This document shows, one piece after another, positions 47,298 through 55,978 of a stretch of 64,000 bases of DNA. A model generated the notes under the pieces. The model made no database searches, was not told the origin of the DNA, and worked only from the letters and a program-made list of their open reading frames with translations. The stretch spans positions 248,001 to 312,000 of the forward strand of contig NZ_JACJRG010000001.1 of NCBI RefSeq assembly GCF_014697125.1. The letters run 5' to 3'. Position 1 is the stretch's first letter; each line of letters opens with the position of its first letter. Both the position numbers and the translations under genes were made by a program. Source of the stretch: Anabaena minutissima FACHB-250 (GTDB taxonomy: Bacteria; Cyanobacteriota; Cyanobacteriia; Cyanobacteriales; Nostocaceae).

Positions 47298-47603
47298 AAA
47301 AATAGTGCTGAGTGCTGAGTAGTGAGTAAAGAGTCAATACGGGTCAGATAAGTGTTGGAGGTTGGGTTTAGGCTTTATGTTGTAGGCGCAAAGTTCCGCA
47401 GGAAAGGCTGTACCTACGTTCCTCAACCTAACTTACACATTTTAATTTTTTTGTTAAATTTTATAAATTTTCATCTACCTATTCCGAAGTTTTATTGAGA
47501 AATGCAAGGTAAAATATCGAGAATTATCACCAAAGCTTCTGAGGGCATACTGAATGCCTCAAGCTGATTTCACGCTAGGGTGCGTTACCCATAAATACTG
47601 TCT
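47298..47603. other. Intergenic region with STRR and a GGTTGGG palindrome
   Basis: Promoters for the lipoprotein (minus) and MFS (plus) genes should lie here. CTGAGTG heptamers occupy about 47307-47335. A palindromic element with GGTTGGG and CCTCAACCTAAC arms lies at about 47360-47430. Confidence 0.55.
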
Positions 47604-49013
47604 ATGGATTCGGTTCAGATTGAAACAGCTTCGTCTCTGATTCTGGAACTTCCCCAGATTCCTCAACTTCAAGCTCCTCTCACTCCTACTCCTAGCTCCA
47701 AATCTAGCACCCGATTTACTAAGAATGCGATTCGCACGAGTCTAAAAGCTTCTACTGCGGATGCGGTTTTCGCAGCTGTGTTTTCCCTAGCAACTGGTGG
47801 AATTTTATTAAGTAATTTCTTAGTGGAGTTAGATGCTAGTCCGGTGGTGTTTGGGATGATGTCTTCAATCCCAATGTTGGTAAATCTGATTCAGCCGTTG
47901 GGTGCTTACTTATCTGAACGCAGTACCAGCCGATTTCAATATGCACTGTGGACGGTTGGAATTGGTAGACTGTTGTGGCTGATTTTATTGATTGGGGTTG
48001 TTGGTTTTAGTTGGGGATGGGTGAATTCCCTACAATTAGAAATACTGACTCTATCGATTGTCTTAGCTAGCCACCTGTTAGGGGGATTGGGAAGCGCATC
48101 TTGGTTGAGTTGGCTAGCCGTGATTGTTCCCCGAAAGTTGCGCGGTAGGTATTTTGGTATACGCAATAGTGCAGCTAGTCTAACTAACTTGCTGTGTGTA
48201 CCTTTAGCGGGTTTGTTGATTTCTCATTGGTACGGAGATACTCTCCAAGGTTATGGTGTAGTGCTGTTGGTGAGTATAGTTTTTGGTATGCTGAGTTTGG
48301 GATGTCAGTATTTCAAACTAGATATTAATCCCAAAGTCCAAAATGCGATCGTTGAGTATCCTCGCCAGCAAACTGAAAATAGCAATACAGCTAAATCTTT
48401 ACCCAAAACCACATCTCTACCAGTAAATACTACAGACAGTATCTGGAAAAACTCTAACTTTTTGATGTTTCTGTTTTATTCTGCCTTGTGGATGCTGGCT
48501 GTAAATCTCAGCGCACCTTTTTTTAACCTTTATATGCTGGATACGCTGCATTTAGATGTAAGTTGGGTGACGCTTTATGCTAGTTTGCAGGCGGGAGCTA
48601 ATATGCTATTGATGATATTTTGGGGCAAGTTAGCAGATAAAATTGGCAATCGTTTAATTCTGATTTTTATTGGTGTTTTGGTAGCGGTGACACCATTTTT
48701 ATGGCTAGGGATAGATACTAATAATTTTGACTTGTGGCTATGGTTGCCACTGTTACATATTTTAACTGGTGGAACTTGGGCAGCTATTGACTTATGTAAT
48801 AACAATATGCAGTTAGAAATTGCCCCAATAAAAAACCAGTCACTTTATTTTGCGATCGCATCTGCTGTGGCTGGCTTTAGTGGTGCTTTAGGTACAACTA
48901 TCGGTAGCTGCATTGCCCAATTTGCTCAACATGGCGGTTTATTGGGAATTTTTGCTCTTTCGGGTATGTTGCGCCTAGTGGCTTTGATTCCGTTAATGTT
49001 TGTCAGGGAGTGA
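47604..49013 (+). CDS. Major facilitator superfamily transporter
   Basis: 469 residues with about twelve hydrophobic segments in two halves, separated by a polar loop at about 245-275 (QNAIVEYPRQQTENSN). The N-terminal 45 residues are polar and proline-rich. MFS-like features are visible, such as LRGRYFGIRNSAASL and WGKLADKIGNRL. The substrate is unknown. No partner genes are adjacent; the accD gene is convergent. Confidence 0.85.
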   Translation: MDSVQIETASSLILELPQIPQLQAPLTPTPSSKSSTRFTKNAIRTSLKASTADAVFAAVFSLATGGILLSNFLVELDASPVVFGMMSSIPMLVNLIQPLGAYLSERSTSRFQYALWTVGIGRLLWLILLIGVVGFSWGWVNSLQLEILTLSIVLASHLLGGLGSASWLSWLAVIVPRKLRGRYFGIRNSAASLTNLLCVPLAGLLISHWYGDTLQGYGVVLLVSIVFGMLSLGCQYFKLDINPKVQNAIVEYPRQQTENSNTAKSLPKTTSLPVNTTDSIWKNSNFLMFLFYSALWMLAVNLSAPFFNLYMLDTLHLDVSWVTLYASLQAGANMLLMIFWGKLADKIGNRLILIFIGVLVAVTPFLWLGIDTNNFDLWLWLPLLHILTGGTWAAIDLCNNNMQLEIAPIKNQSLYFAIASAVAGFSGALGTTIGSCIAQFAQHGGLLGIFALSGMLRLVALIPLMFVRE

Positions 49014-49044
49014 AAGACAAATCCAGTCAAAAGTCAAAATTAAA

Positions 49045-49095
49045 GAACTCCTGGGGACTGGGGATTGGGGATTGGGGATTGGGGATTGGGATTTA
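49045..49095. repeat. STRR block, GGGGATT type
   Basis: About five GGGGATT/GGGGACT heptamers between the MFS gene and accD, which are convergent. Confidence 0.85.
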
Positions 49096-49144
49096 TAAAA
49101 ATTCTCCCCCTAACTCCCCTGCTTCCCCTGCTCCCCCTGCTCTC

Positions 49145-50095
49145 TCAATCAACAGCTGTGGTACTAAGAGTCATCGTCTCCCACAGCACCATAGGAGGGG
49201 CGGTAGGGATGGGTTGGTGTAAAGCAATGAGTTTGGTTAGGGTGGACTTTAATTGGGTACGGGGTACAATGTCATCGACAAAGCCATGTTTGAGCAAGTC
49301 TTCAGCCGTTTGGAAATCTTCAGGTAGTTTTTCTCTGAGGGTTTGCTCAATCACGCGCCGACCGGCAAAACCAATGGTGGCTTTAGGTTCTGCCAAAATA
49401 ATATCTCCCAACATAGCAAAGCTAGCTGTTACACCGCCTGTGGTGGGATTAGTCAAAATAGGTATGTAAAGTAATTTAGCATCGCGGTGACGTTCTAGGG
49501 CGGCGGAAATTTTCGCCATCTGCATGAGGGAGAGCATACCTTCTTGCATTCTCGCTCCTCCGGAGGTGCAGACAATGACTACTGGGTAACGTCGTTGGGT
49601 AGCTTGTTCAATGAGGCGGGTAATTTTTTCGCCCACGACAGAACCCATACTACCGCCCATGAAGCGGAAATCCATCACAGCTAGAGCAATGGGTAAACCG
49701 TTGATTTGACCCAAACCAGTTTTAACTGCGTCTAGAAGACCTAGTTTGTCTTCCATTTCCCGCAGGCGATCGCTATAGGCTTTGCGATCGCGGAATTGCA
49801 AAGGATCTGTAGGGCGCAGATTTTCGTCAATTGGCCGCCAGGTGTTTTGATCTGTCAATTGGCGGATACGTTCATCACTGTCTACCCGATTATGATGTCC
49901 GCATTCAGCGCACACCATCTGATTGGCTAGAAGGTCTTTAGTATAGGTCAATACACCGCATTTAGTACATTTGTGCCATAGCCCGTCAGCAATCTCACGT
50001 TCTTGGCGTTCGGGGTTGGTTGCTCCCGATTTACGGCGATTTGCGAACCAATCAAATAGAGACTTTAAACCGCGTGATTCTTCGTTGTTTGCCAT
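49145..50095 (-). CDS. accD: Acetyl-CoA carboxylase carboxyltransferase subunit beta
   Basis: Transfers carboxyl from carboxybiotin to acetyl-CoA in fatty-acid synthesis, together with AccA. 316 residues from the ATG at 50095 ([20 protein letters not shown]); an upstream in-frame start at 50137 adds 14 poorly fitting residues. A zinc finger ([20 protein letters not shown], then CGHH) is at about residues 43-66. The crotonase-like core follows, with [32 protein letters not shown] and [16 protein letters not shown]. The match is close throughout. Confidence 0.96.
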   Translation of the reverse strand: MANNEESRGLKSLFDWFANRRKSGATNPERQEREIADGLWHKCTKCGVLTYTKDLLANQMVCAECGHHNRVDSDERIRQLTDQNTWRPIDENLRPTDPLQFRDRKAYSDRLREMEDKLGLLDAVKTGLGQINGLPIALAVMDFRFMGGSMGSVVGEKITRLIEQATQRRYPVVIVCTSGGARMQEGMLSLMQMAKISAALERHRDAKLLYIPILTNPTTGGVTASFAMLGDIILAEPKATIGFAGRRVIEQTLREKLPEDFQTAEDLLKHGFVDDIVPRTQLKSTLTKLIALHQPIPTAPPMVLWETMTLSTTAVD

Positions 50096-50628
50096 TTTTA
50101 TCTTATTCAAGTGGGTACGAGGTCGAAAATCAGTCAAGCAGCTAGGATAATTTAATTATCATTAGTCTTGAGTAATTTTATTGACTATTGATTATTAGCC
50201 TGTAACTGTTGACTACATCACCAAATTACGCTTATAAGCAATTCAGACCTAAATTTGCATCTTTGGTTGCCAGCTTAACGAAAATACTGATGCCAATACA
50301 AGTCTCTGGTTCGTCTCTTCTTGTATATGTATTGGCAAAATTAAAGACGTTATCATACCAACCCCCCAACAGTATGCCTTTCCTCAACCCCCAGCTTGAA
50401 ATCTTGCCCCCAAGATTGCAGTTTGCCTTGCCAGTTGACAAGCATTGAGCATTTACCAACAGGTACTTTTCAATTAGAGGGTGATACCGGTCACAAGCTG
50501 ATATTACCAAAATGTCAAGCGTAAATGGGGTAATCAACGCTACAGTCATGAAAATTTAGGTGACTGGGGACAAATCAAGTCAAAAGTCAAAAGTCAAAAG
50601 TCAAAATTAAAGAATTGCTTACTCAGCA
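50096..50628. other. Intergenic region between accD and prepilin peptidase genes
   Basis: About 530 bases with no supported gene; overlapping frames at 50209-50448 (plus) and 50232-50549 (minus) lack protein character and were not called. AAAAGTC heptamer repeats lie at about 50580-50606, next to the peptidase stop codon. Confidence 0.5.
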
Positions 50629-51453
50629 CTAAAAAAACAATCGTAGGTAAGCTGATAAAATTGCTTCGCCGCCGAATAGGGTGAAGAATGCGCCGGCGGC
50701 TAAAAAGGGGCCGAAGGGGATTTTTTGCCCCCATTTGCGTTTTGAGAGCAGAATTGCGCCGATACCTACTAAAGCTCCTAGGGTACAGGCGATAAATCCC
50801 GCCAAGAGTAAATGCTTCCAACCTAGCCACGCACCCATCATGGCTGCTAGTTTGGCATCTCCTGCACCCATTGCTTCTTTTTGCAGGAAAATACCGAGAA
50901 TTGCGATCGCATCAAATAACCATAAACCTAATACAGATCCCACTATCCCCATCATCAGGTGTTTGACTACTCCCTCAATGCTGGCTTCAGTAAAATAACC
51001 TAGTACCATTTGAAAAATAATTCCCAATAATAACCCCGATTTAGTGAGGGCATTGGGTAAAGTCATCGTATCTAAGTCGATCAGTGATAATGCTAATAAC
51101 CAACTACAAAAAGCCCAGTATCCGATTGTCAGGATTGAGACGTTAAATAAAAAGAATATGAGGAGAAAGATTATCCCTGTCACCGCTTCTACCACTGGGT
51201 AACGCAGAGAAATCTTGCTTTTACAATAACGACATCGCCCTTTTAACCACACCCAACCAAGCACAGGCACATTATCATAGGCTTTTAGCTGGTTTAAGCA
51301 ATGGGGACAACGAGAAGGCGGCCAGAGAATTGATAATCCAGCAGGTAATCGATAAACTACAACGTTAATAAAGCTGCCAATAGACGCACCCAAGGCGAAA
51401 ACAATGATACTCGCCACGGCTACCATCAAAGTATCCATATAGTTATTTGTCAC
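50629..51453 (-). CDS. pilD: Prepilin peptidase (type IV leader peptidase and N-methyltransferase)
   Basis: Cleaves and methylates type IV prepilin leaders at the plasma membrane. 274 residues with about seven hydrophobic segments. The N-terminal cytoplasmic loop has two CxxC pairs (CPHC near 46 and CRYC near 69) in the order expected for zinc binding. The catalytic aspartates are in SLIDLDTMTLPN and GAGDAKLAAMMGAWLG, the GxGD signature. Type IV pili serve motility and transformation in cyanobacteria, which makes a link with comF plausible but unproven. Confidence 0.95.
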   Translation of the reverse strand: MTNNYMDTLMVAVASIIVFALGASIGSFINVVVYRLPAGLSILWPPSRCPHCLNQLKAYDNVPVLGWVWLKGRCRYCKSKISLRYPVVEAVTGIIFLLIFFLFNVSILTIGYWAFCSWLLALSLIDLDTMTLPNALTKSGLLLGIIFQMVLGYFTEASIEGVVKHLMMGIVGSVLGLWLFDAIAILGIFLQKEAMGAGDAKLAAMMGAWLGWKHLLLAGFIACTLGALVGIGAILLSKRKWGQKIPFGPFLAAGAFFTLFGGEAILSAYLRLFF

Positions 51454-51561
51454 AAGTCCTGAGTCATTTGTCGTTTATCTTTCGTTCTTTGTCGAGAGTT
51501 AGTTAATTTTTACTCTTGACTATTGACTAATGACCATTGACTAATAACTAATAACTAATAA

Positions 51562-51828
51562 CTAATACATATGAGATTCAATTTGGCTCAAGGGTACGAA
51601 ACACTCTTGAGGTAAAAGAACTGGTTGACTGGTAAAAATTACTTTACCCCGATGAGTCATGCGATTAATTGCCACACCTGAAGGCTGGCCAGCTATTTCA
51701 GGATGTACTTCACAATGGGTGTAGTAAATTTGCCCCGCAGCTCTGATTACGGCAGGATCAATCAAAGGAGACTGGTTTCTGGGGGCAGTAAAATTAGCTT
51801 TTCCTTGCTCTTGTCGTAAAGCGTACAC
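51562..51828 (-). CDS. Conserved small cyanobacterial protein of unknown function
   Basis: 88 residues with no signal or membrane segment. It contains NQSPLIDPAVIRAAGQIYYT, a CEVHPEIAGQPSG segment, and FTSQPVLLPQECFVPLSQIE. The two cysteines and several histidines could suggest metal or redox use, but nothing points to a known family. Starts about 10 nt before a small gap upstream; STRR-like ACTAATA repeats lie downstream (about 51528-51566). Confidence 0.6.
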   Translation of the reverse strand: MYALRQEQGKANFTAPRNQSPLIDPAVIRAAGQIYYTHCEVHPEIAGQPSGVAINRMTHRGKVIFTSQPVLLPQECFVPLSQIESHMY

Positions 51829-52130
51829 TATATTGCTGCGTATTTGCTAGATTTGCTTCTAGTTTAGCTGAAACTTTTGGTAACGGTTGCCAATTTGGCC
51901 GATTAAACTAGAAAATTATTGAAAAAGGCTAGGGACTGGGGAAAAGAAAGCAGGGGAAGCAGGGGAAGCAGGGGGGCAGAGGGGGAGGGGAGAAAAATAC
52001 AATGCCCACTCATTACTCATTACTCATTACTCAACACTCATTACTCATTACTCAACACTCAGCACTCAGCACTCAGCACTCATTACTCATTACTCACTAC
52101 TCATTACTCAACACTCAGCACTCAGCACTC
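51829..52130. repeat. Large STRR region, AGCAGGG and ACTCATT/CAGCACT heptamers
   Basis: About 100 bases of plain DNA are followed by GGGGAAGCAGG-type repeats (51930-51985) and then more than fifteen ACTCATT, ACTCAAC and CAGCACT heptamers (about 52000-52128), ending at the leuB stop codon. It is the longest STRR in the window. Confidence 0.85.
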
Positions 52131-53213
52131 TTAACTAATAGCTTTAATGAGTGAGTCACCCATAGCGCGACAACCCAAAAGATTCATCCCTGGTGACATG
52201 ATATCTCCGGTGCGATCGCCTTGGGCTAAAACTTGCAATACGGCTTGTTCGATTTTGTCTGCGGCTTGGGGTTGATCTAAGCCGTAGCGTAACATCATCG
52301 CTGCGCTTAAAACTTGGGCTAGGGGGTTGGCTTTATCTTGTCCTGCAATATCGGGTGCAGAACCGTGGACTGGTTCAAATACTCCGGGACTTGCAGCACC
52401 TAGACTAGCAGAGGGTAACATCCCAATACTACCTGTGAGCATGGCGGCTGCATCAGAGAGGATATCACCAAATAAGTTGCCTGTGACGATAGTATCGAAC
52501 TGCTTGGGAGCGCGTACCAATTGCATGGCGGCGTTATCTACATATAGATGTGAGAGTTCCACGTCTGGGTATTCTGCGGATAATTTGATCATGCGATCGC
52601 GCCACAACTGCGATACTTCTAATACGTTGGCTTTATCCACTGAACAAAGTTTACCCCCGCGTTTCCGTGCGGCTTCAAAGGCTACTCGGCCAATCCGATC
52701 AATTTCGGATTCTGTATAAACCATTGTGTTGACACCGCGTTTTTCACCTGTCTCGGTGGTAAAAATCCCCTTGGGTTTACCGAAGTAAATACCGCCTGTG
52801 AGTTCACGCACTACCATAATATCTACACCTTCTACGACTTCCCGCTTCAGAGTGGAGGCATCAATGAGCTGGGGTAAGATTTGGGCTGGACGTAAGTTGG
52901 CAAATAGTTCCAAACCTGCGCGGAGTCCTAATAAACCTGCTTCTGGACGTTGGTGAGATGGGAGAGTATCCCATTTGTAACCACCGATGGCGGCGAGTAA
53001 AACAGCATCACTGTTGCGACAAGTTTCTAGGGTAGCAGATGGCAGAGGTTCACCTGTCGCGTCAATGGCTGCACCACCAATTAAAGCTTCTTGAAAATCA
53101 AACTGAATATCAAATTGCTGTCCTACAACTTTCAGTACGTCTACCGCCACAGCCATAATTTCGGGGCCAATGCCATCGCCAGGGAGTAGGGTAATACGGT
53201 AGTTCTGAGTCAT
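52131..53213 (-). CDS. leuB: 3-isopropylmalate dehydrogenase
   Basis: NAD-dependent oxidative decarboxylation in leucine synthesis. 360 residues. [22 protein letters not shown] at the start, the substrate arginines in [14 protein letters not shown] near 93-107, [15 protein letters not shown] near 137-151, [14 protein letters not shown] near 190-203, and [24 protein letters not shown] near 245-268. The stop abuts an STRR block. There are no other leu genes nearby. Confidence 0.97.
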   Translation of the reverse strand: MTQNYRITLLPGDGIGPEIMAVAVDVLKVVGQQFDIQFDFQEALIGGAAIDATGEPLPSATLETCRNSDAVLLAAIGGYKWDTLPSHQRPEAGLLGLRAGLELFANLRPAQILPQLIDASTLKREVVEGVDIMVVRELTGGIYFGKPKGIFTTETGEKRGVNTMVYTESEIDRIGRVAFEAARKRGGKLCSVDKANVLEVSQLWRDRMIKLSAEYPDVELSHLYVDNAAMQLVRAPKQFDTIVTGNLFGDILSDAAAMLTGSIGMLPSASLGAASPGVFEPVHGSAPDIAGQDKANPLAQVLSAAMMLRYGLDQPQAADKIEQAVLQVLAQGDRTGDIMSPGMNLLGCRAMGDSLIKAIS

Positions 53214-53434
53214 AGCTAGTTTTTATGCGGTAAATGCTTGCAGATTAAATATCATACCGAATTTGTAATTCGTAATTCGTAATTTATCAGAGTCTGTTTG
53301 TCGGTCAATTTGGCACTATATGTTTGATAAATGGTTACTGAGTGCCGATAAAGATTAAGAAAAAGTATTTTTACGCATTCTGATGGGAATTTCTAGTATG
53401 TTCTTTAATCAATACATAAAATTTAGAATAATCT

Positions 53435-54301
53435 ATGCAATTCCAACAAATTGGAGAATTTACGCTGAAACTCTTGACAGAGTTTGGCTTGAAAGTTGTA
53501 GGTGCGATCGCACTATGGCTAATTGCTCAAAAACTGATTGATTTTGGACTCAAGCTGCTGCGACGCGCTTTCCGCAGTCAAAATATTGAGCCGACGCTGA
53601 TTAATTATTTGCTCAATATCATTGGCGTAACCCTGAGAATCGTTTTAGTTGTAGCGGTTCTCGGCTTTTTTGGGATTGAAACCACTTCTTTTGCAGCGTT
53701 ACTGGCGGCTGCTGGTATAGCCATTGGTGCGGCTTGGGGTGGACTTTTGGCAAACTTTGCTGCTGGTGCTTTTTTAATTGTTTTCCGTCCATTTAGCGTT
53801 GGTGATTTTATTACAGCCGGCGGTGTGACTGGAACAGTTATAGAAATTGGACTGTTCACAAGCAGTATCAATACACCTGATAATGTGTTAACAATTGTTG
53901 CTAATAACAAAATCTTTGCTGACAATATCCAGAATTATTCTGCCAATCCTTACCGTCGAGTTGATTTGTTAGCTCAACTGCATCACACTGTCGATCATAA
54001 CCAAGCGATCGCGCTATTAAAGGCAAAGATTAGCCAAATTCCCAATGTGTTGGATAATCCCGCGCCAGATGTCGAAATTCTCGACTTCAATTTGGCAGGG
54101 CCAGTATTAGCGGTGCGTCCTTATTGCAATAATGACCACTATTGGCAAGTGTATTTTGATACTAATAAAGCTATTAAGGAAACCTTTGGTGAAGCGGGTT
54201 TCCCAGTTCCTGAACAACGTTATGCTGTCAGCAGTCCTTCAGAAGTTGCAATGAATGCTGTAGTTCCCACCGGCTCATTAAGTGAATTTATTTCACAGTA
54301 A
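53435..54301 (+). CDS. MscS-type mechanosensitive ion channel (copy 1)
   Basis: 288 residues. Three membrane segments in the first 130 residues (about 16-34, 62-82, 87-120), the last with the pore-lining alanine/glycine pattern AAAGIAIGAAWGGLLANFAAGAFLIVFRPF, then the soluble beta and alpha-beta domains. It is a short, minimal MscS channel that releases solutes on osmotic downshock. The next gene is a close paralogue on the same strand. Confidence 0.92.
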   Translation: MQFQQIGEFTLKLLTEFGLKVVGAIALWLIAQKLIDFGLKLLRRAFRSQNIEPTLINYLLNIIGVTLRIVLVVAVLGFFGIETTSFAALLAAAGIAIGAAWGGLLANFAAGAFLIVFRPFSVGDFITAGGVTGTVIEIGLFTSSINTPDNVLTIVANNKIFADNIQNYSANPYRRVDLLAQLHHTVDHNQAIALLKAKISQIPNVLDNPAPDVEILDFNLAGPVLAVRPYCNNDHYWQVYFDTNKAIKETFGEAGFPVPEQRYAVSSPSEVAMNAVVPTGSLSEFISQ

Positions 54302-54588
54302 AAACTATGCTCTGATTTGCAACGTATTAAATTAACAACAAAATAATAAGTGCAAAGTAGGTAAAGTAAATACTTTATCTACTTTTTTTAGTTGATTACT
54401 TATTGTTAGTTTCAGCGAAAACTCTAACTAAGTAAGTAGCTTCTAAAAATCAGAAGCTACAAAACCTATCTTTAGGAAGAGGTGGGGTTTTCTGCTTATT
54501 CACACCATTATGGCAAGTACCAATAATTTAAAAAATTCGTGCTGAATCTCTTGTCAACTTTAGTAATTTTACAAATCGAGAAAATTCT
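54302..54588. other. Gap between the tandem MscS genes
   Basis: About 290 AT-rich bases with an AGCTTCTAA...TCAGAAGCT hairpin at about 54440-54460. It may hold a separate promoter for the second channel gene. No gene is seen. Confidence 0.5.
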
Positions 54589-55446
54589 ATGAATTTAACT
54601 CAAATTTGGCCAGTTGCCATTGGACTTTTAACACAATTTGGTTTGAAATTATTAGGCGCGATCGCCATATGGATTATTGGTCAAAGGTTGATTGATTTTG
54701 GCTTAAAATTACTACGTCGCGGTTTCCGCAGCCAAAATATTGAGCCGACACTAATTAGCTATTTACTGAATATTATTTCAGTAACGCTAAAAATTATTCT
54801 AATTGTGGCAATTCTTGGCTTTTTTGGTGTTGAAACTACTTCTTTTGCTGCATTATTAGCAGCACTTGGTATCGCCATTGGTGCAGCATGGAGTGGATTA
54901 TTAGCAAACTTTGCAGCTGGTGCTTTTTTAATGATTTTTCGTCCCTTTAAAACAGGTGACGTGATATCAGCCGCAGGTGTAACTGGAAAAGTGGCAGAAA
55001 TTGGACTGTTTACAACAACTATCAATACACTTGATAATGTGATGACGATTGTTGCTAATAATAAAATCTTTGCTGACAATATTGAGAATTTCTCTGCCAA
55101 TCCTTACCGTCGTGTTGATCTCAAAGCACAACTACATCACAAGGTTGATCATAACGAAGCGATTAGGCTATTAAAACAGCGAATCAGCCAAATTCCCAAT
55201 GTGTTAAACAACCCAGCCCCAGATGTAGAGATTTTAGATTTTAATCTGGCAGGCACTGTATTAGCGGTACGTCCCTATTGTAATAATGAACATTACTGGC
55301 AGGTTTATTTTGACACGAATAAAGTCATCAAACAAACCTTTGGTGAAGCTGGTTATCCTGTTCCTGAACAACGCTACGCATTTACTGGCAATTCTGAGGA
55401 TGGAACTAAGCCTTTTGTTTCCTCTACATCTTTGAGAAATTCATAG
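54589..55446 (+). CDS. MscS-type mechanosensitive ion channel (copy 2)
   Basis: 285 residues, a clear tandem paralogue of the gene before it, matching it along nearly the full length. It shares the RLIDFGLKLLRRGFRSQNIE stretch, the pore helix, and NIENFSANPYRRVDL. Main differences are at the extreme N-terminus, at a few pore positions (AAWSG for AAWGG) and at the C-terminus. The pair could form mixed channels or be tuned to different membrane tension. Confidence 0.92.
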   Translation: MNLTQIWPVAIGLLTQFGLKLLGAIAIWIIGQRLIDFGLKLLRRGFRSQNIEPTLISYLLNIISVTLKIILIVAILGFFGVETTSFAALLAALGIAIGAAWSGLLANFAAGAFLMIFRPFKTGDVISAAGVTGKVAEIGLFTTTINTLDNVMTIVANNKIFADNIENFSANPYRRVDLKAQLHHKVDHNEAIRLLKQRISQIPNVLNNPAPDVEILDFNLAGTVLAVRPYCNNEHYWQVYFDTNKVIKQTFGEAGYPVPEQRYAFTGNSEDGTKPFVSSTSLRNS

Positions 55447-55454
55447 GATTTTAA

Positions 55455-55511
55455 GTTTGTAGTAAGGACTTTAGTCCTGATTTGATAAGCACTAAAGTGC
55501 TTACTACAAAC
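55455..55511. repeat. Palindromic repeat GTTTGTAGTAAG...CTTACTACAAAC
   Basis: Arms at 55455-55466 and 55500-55511 are inverted copies, with two inner hairpins (GGACTTTAGTCC and GCACTAAAGTGC). It follows the second mscS gene and may act as its terminator. A related core occurs near 24640. Confidence 0.8.
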
Positions 55512-55524
55512 ATCGGAGATTAAT

Positions 55525-55770
55525 CTAATTCATGTGAGGGCGATCGCAATGATAAGGGTACAGCCACTCACATCGAAATAGCCCTCGTGTATGCTTTTCA
55601 ATAAAAGTACCCGCGTGGCGACTCTTTGATATATTGATTCCAGCTTTTGTTTTAACTTCGTATAACCAAGGAAATGCAACTACTAAAGTAACCATTGTTA
55701 CCAAAAGGTAACTAAATTTAGGTTTAAATTTTCTTGTTTTTCGGGAATTGCTGTTAGGGTTTTGAGGCAT
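55525..55770 (-). CDS. Small single-pass membrane protein, unknown function
   Basis: 81 residues: a basic N-terminus (NPNSNSRKTRKFKPKF), one hydrophobic segment at about 20-38 (YLLVTMVTLVVAFPWLYEV), then a polar tail with two cysteines (CEWLYPYHC). The layout is that of a real small membrane protein, and the frame ends just short of the palindrome. No family is recognised. Confidence 0.5.
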   Translation of the reverse strand: MPQNPNSNSRKTRKFKPKFSYLLVTMVTLVVAFPWLYEVKTKAGINISKSRHAGTFIEKHTRGLFRCEWLYPYHCDRPHMN

Positions 55771-55978
55771 AAAGTCTAAAACTGACAGTTAATTCAAAAC
55801 CCATGTTAGCTTAAATTTTCAAATCTTGTGGGAACGGGTTGCTGTACACTTATCAATTTTCCTGATCTACCTTGGCTCATCACTCCTAATAGTTTTCGTT
55901 TAACGTTATGTGTACCCAGAATTAATTAATTCAAAATTATTCTTATTCTCCCTAACAAAATTTTGAATTTAAAAAGGG

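Noticed and set aside
50209..50549. Overlapping frames on both strands between accD and the prepilin peptidase gene
   Set aside because: Neither translation shows protein-like composition or family motifs, and they overlap each other.
52000..52130. A CRISPR-like or minisatellite array before leuB
   Set aside because: The period is seven bases without spacers, as in STRR blocks.
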